Shown piece after piece: positions 61,941-64,000 of a DNA stretch of 64,000 nucleotides. A program made the translations under genes and the position numbers. The notes below the pieces were generated by a model. That model did not search any database and was not told the origin of the DNA. It saw only the letters and a program-made list of their open reading frames with translations. Position 1 is the stretch's first letter. Each line of letters starts with the position of its first letter. The DNA is from JAJKIV01 sp036741775 (lineage in GTDB: Bacteria; Gemmatimonadota; Gemmatimonadetes; Gemmatimonadales; Gemmatimonadaceae), in contig DAINRQ010000021.1 of assembly GCA_036741775.1 (NCBI GenBank), forward strand, positions 11,734 through 75,733. Direction: 5' to 3'.

Positions 61941-63947
61941 CTCGTGGACAAGTCGCTCGTTGTCGTGCGCGACCAGGTGGACGAGGCGCGGTACCACCTC
62001 CTCGAGACGATCCGCCAGTATGCGGGCGAACAACTGGAGGCATCCGGAGACAGGGACGCGACGCGCGAGCGTCACGCACACTTCTACGCGTCGTTCATCC
62101 GGCAGGCCGAGCCGCACTTCATCACGCCTGGCCGTCCCCGCTGGGTCGAGCGCATCCAGCGCGAGCTGGATGACGTGCGACTCGTGTTAGGCTGGAGTCG
62201 CGCGCAAGCCCCCGCGCTGCACGTCGAGCTCGTCGGCCGGCTCGGCTGGTTCTGGTACTCGTCGGGGCTCTGGACCGAGGGGCGTCGCTGGCTGGAAGGT
62301 GCGCTCTCATTGCCGGAGGCCCAGTCGCCCGACGCGCGACGCGCGACGGCGTTGTTCGCCGCTGGGGTGATCTCATCGCTGCAAGGGCAGGGCGCCGTGG
62401 CGCGCGCGTGGCTCGACGAGACGGTCACGATCGCGCAGGCCATCGGCGATCGGCATCTCGAGGCGTACGCCAACAACTACCTCGGCGTCGCGCTCGGCCA
62501 GGAAGGGCACGCGGCCGCCGAAGCGCACGCGCGTGCGGCGCTACCCTGGTTCGAAGAGGTAGGTGACCTGTACGGCAAGCGGCTGGCGCTGATGGTGATC
62601 GCCACGATGCGGCTGAAGGAAGGCGACCTTGCGAACGCCCGTATGGCCGCCGAGGAAGCGGTCCGGGTCGCGTACGCGTACGGGCTTGGGCGCGAGCTCG
62701 GCATCGCGCTTCAGGTGTTAGGCACCGTGATGATGCATCAGCGCGAGCTCGACGCCGCGGCGCGGGCGCTGGGTGAGGCGCTGCGTGCGCTGCGTGACGA
62801 TCCGCAGGCGTTCTGGCTCGCGCGGGCGCTCGAGCTGCTGGGCGTCATCGAGTGCGCGCGAAGTCGTCCGCTCGAGGCGGCGCGCCTCTTTGGCGCGGCG
62901 GAAGCGCGGCGCGAGCGCATGGGCGCGGTGATGTTCCGGCTCGATCGCGAGCGGCTGGCACCACATGTCGAAGCAGCGCGTGCCGCCCTTGGTGACGACG
63001 CGTTCGCTGAGGCGTGGCAGGCGGGACGCGATCTGCCGTTCGAGCAGGCCGTCGACGTCGCGATTGCCGATGCGGCCGGCGCGGTGAGCGTCGCTCCACC
63101 GCCCACGAACGGGGTGGCTCGCCGGGCGCCGAGCATGGTGAGTCCGTCGTCGAGCCCGGCGCCGAATGCGCACGCCGAGGCCACTGCGCCGCCGGTGCTC
63201 CGCGTGCACGCACTCGGGCCGCTCGAGATCGAGCGCGACGGCGTGGTCGTCCCGCACTCGGCGTGGAAATACGCGCGACCCCGCGAGCTCTTCCTGTTCT
63301 TGCTCGCACACCCCGAGGGACGGTCGCGCGAGCAGATCGGCCTTGCCTTCTGGCCCGACGCGTCCGCCGCGCAAGTCAAGAACAACTTCCACGTGATGCT
63401 GCACCACCTGCGCCGAGCGTTAGGCCGAGCGGACCTCGTCGTGTTCGAGAATGACCGGTACCACGTCAACTGGTCGCTCGGGGTCGAGCTCGACGTGGCG
63501 CGGTTCGAGCGTGAAGCAACGGCGGCGCGCCGAGCGTTACGCACACAGCCGACGTCGGCCGAAGCGGCGGAGCGATTGCGGGCGTCACTCGCGCTTTATC
63601 GCGGCGATTTCCTCGTCGGTGAGAGCGCCGGAGACTGGCACCTCGAGATCCGCGATCAGTTGCGTCGCGTGTGGGTCGAGAGCCTCCTCGCGTTAGGTAC
63701 GTATTACTCGACGACCGAGGCATTCGAGGAGGCGGTCGAGGTGTACCGGACCGTCGTGCGCGCGGACGAGTTGAACGAGGAGGCACACCGCCAGCTCATG
63801 ACGGCGCTTGCCCGGGCCGGCCATCGTGGCGAGGCACTCCGGCTCTACGATCGCTTCGCGGAGCAGCTCGAGAGCGACCTCGGCGCGCGGCCAGAGCGGA
63901 AGACGATGTTGCTCTACGACCAGCTCAAGCGGGCGGAGACCGTCTGA
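61941..63947 (+). CDS. AfsR/SARP-like regulator, C-terminal part (after gap)
   Basis: The 668 residues after the gap begin in the winged-helix region (LVDKSLVVV, YHLLETIRQYAGEQLEASG), then TPR-type repeats (residues about 60-380). Unusually, the OmpR-like winged helix and BTAD domain typical of SARPs lie at the C-terminus (VHALGPLEIERDGVVVPHSAW, REQIGLAFWPDASAAQVKNN, LHHLRRALG, then EEAVEVYRTVVRADELNEEA). In AfsR they are N-terminal. It should activate transcription in response to an unknown signal. The target may be the neighbouring genes. Confidence 0.88.
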   Translation, partial: LVDKSLVVVRDQVDEARYHLLETIRQYAGEQLEASGDRDATRERHAHFYASFIRQAEPHFITPGRPRWVERIQRELDDVRLVLGWSRAQAPALHVELVGRLGWFWYSSGLWTEGRRWLEGALSLPEAQSPDARRATALFAAGVISSLQGQGAVARAWLDETVTIAQAIGDRHLEAYANNYLGVALGQEGHAAAEAHARAALPWFEEVGDLYGKRLALMVIATMRLKEGDLANARMAAEEAVRVAYAYGLGRELGIALQVLGTVMMHQRELDAAARALGEALRALRDDPQAFWLARALELLGVIECARSRPLEAARLFGAAEARRERMGAVMFRLDRERLAPHVEAARAALGDDAFAEAWQAGRDLPFEQAVDVAIADAAGAVSVAPPPTNGVARRAPSMVSPSSSPAPNAHAEATAPPVLRVHALGPLEIERDGVVVPHSAWKYARPRELFLFLLAHPEGRSREQIGLAFWPDASAAQVKNNFHVMLHHLRRALGRADLVVFENDRYHVNWSLGVELDVARFEREATAARRALRTQPTSAEAAERLRASLALYRGDFLVGESAGDWHLEIRDQLRRVWVESLLALGTYYSTTEAFEEAVEVYRTVVRADELNEEAHRQLMTALARAGHRGEALRLYDRFAEQLESDLGARPERKTMLLYDQLKRAETV

Positions 63948-64000
63948 AGGGCGAAGGGCGAAGGGCGAAGGGCGAAGGGCGAAGGGCGAAGGGCGAAGGG
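63946..64000. repeat. GAAGGGC heptamer tandem repeat
   Basis: About eight copies of GAAGGGC begin in the regulator stop codon and run to the window edge. The true length is unknown. Confidence 0.95.

Noticed and set aside
63946..64000. Possible CRISPR array
   Set aside because: The repeats are seven bases long with no spacers and no cas genes are present.

Overview
The window is high-GC DNA (roughly two thirds G+C by eye). I infer a Gemmatimonadota bacterium, with Acidobacteriota as the alternative. The reasons are the gene types: SusC-like and TonB receptors, three long ADOP-type (MacB/FtsX-like) permeases, a PadR regulator paired with one of them, an ECF sigma factor coupled to a Pkn-type kinase, S9 and S33 peptidases, GHL10 and glucoamylase-like hydrolases, Uma2 genes and Rhs tips. 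No ribosomal RNA, tRNA or species marker was seen. Two runs of exactly 100 N (45642-45741 and 61841-61940) show this is a scaffold from a draft assembly; both interrupt genes.

Layout. 1-8.4 kb: the 5' part of a SusC-like receptor gene (minus), an ABC-2 exporter pair, an ADOP permease, a 323-bp nested palindromic element and an SGNH hydrolase. 8.5-15.8 kb: a kinase/ECF-sigma pair (minus), then an overlapping three-gene operon (GMC oxidoreductase, an unrecognised membrane protein with an internal two-fold repeat, Gfo/Idh/MocA oxidoreductase) converging on a cyanophycinase-like S51 protein. 16-25.7 kb: methyltransferase, small lipoprotein, DUF3667 protein, large TonB receptor, a DUF6265+NTF2-like protein, an AraC regulator, and a pectinacetylesterase-like protein divergent from a LysR regulator. 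25.9-34.3 kb: GHL10 protein, a decayed alpha/beta-hydrolase, PadR plus ADOP permease with a candidate operator, a secreted protein, and an FAD-Rieske oxidoreductase coupled to a lipoprotein. 34.7-41.8 kb: glucoamylase-like protein, a perfect 78-bp palindrome, TlpA-like and BNR-type lipoproteins, an S33 peptidase and an S9 peptidase.

41.8-45.2 kb is the most accessory-like part. Two 5'-truncated Rhs core tips share an identical 143-bp segment exactly 1.8 kb apart. Each is followed by a different C-terminal extension and a different immunity-position gene, and strong hairpins end the second cassette and lie between the two. Both tips carry an apparent frameshift. 45.3-48.8 kb holds an ADOP permease between two similar Uma2 genes, with an assembly gap at its 5' side. 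48.9-53.2 kb: cupin, small CsbD-independent conserved protein of unknown function, multi-GAF histidine kinase and NAD(P)-binding protein. 53.3-59.0 kb is a four-gene DNA repair operon with start/stop overlaps (MBL-fold exonuclease, ATP-dependent ligase, Lhr-like helicase, PdeM-like phosphoesterase). The rest holds a Big_2 lipoprotein, an alpha/beta-fold protein without a visible nucleophile, and a large ATPase/TPR regulator with its SARP-like DNA-binding part at the C-terminus, split by the second gap.

Across the whole window the heptamer CCTAACG (or CGTTAGG) recurs about 45 times by hand count, in all reading frames, in both gene orientations and often at stop codons. This looks like a DNA-level signal comparable in style to cyanobacterial HIP1 or uptake sequences. 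Intergenic regions also carry several families of palindromic repeats, one with the core GGGGTCAGAGTC.
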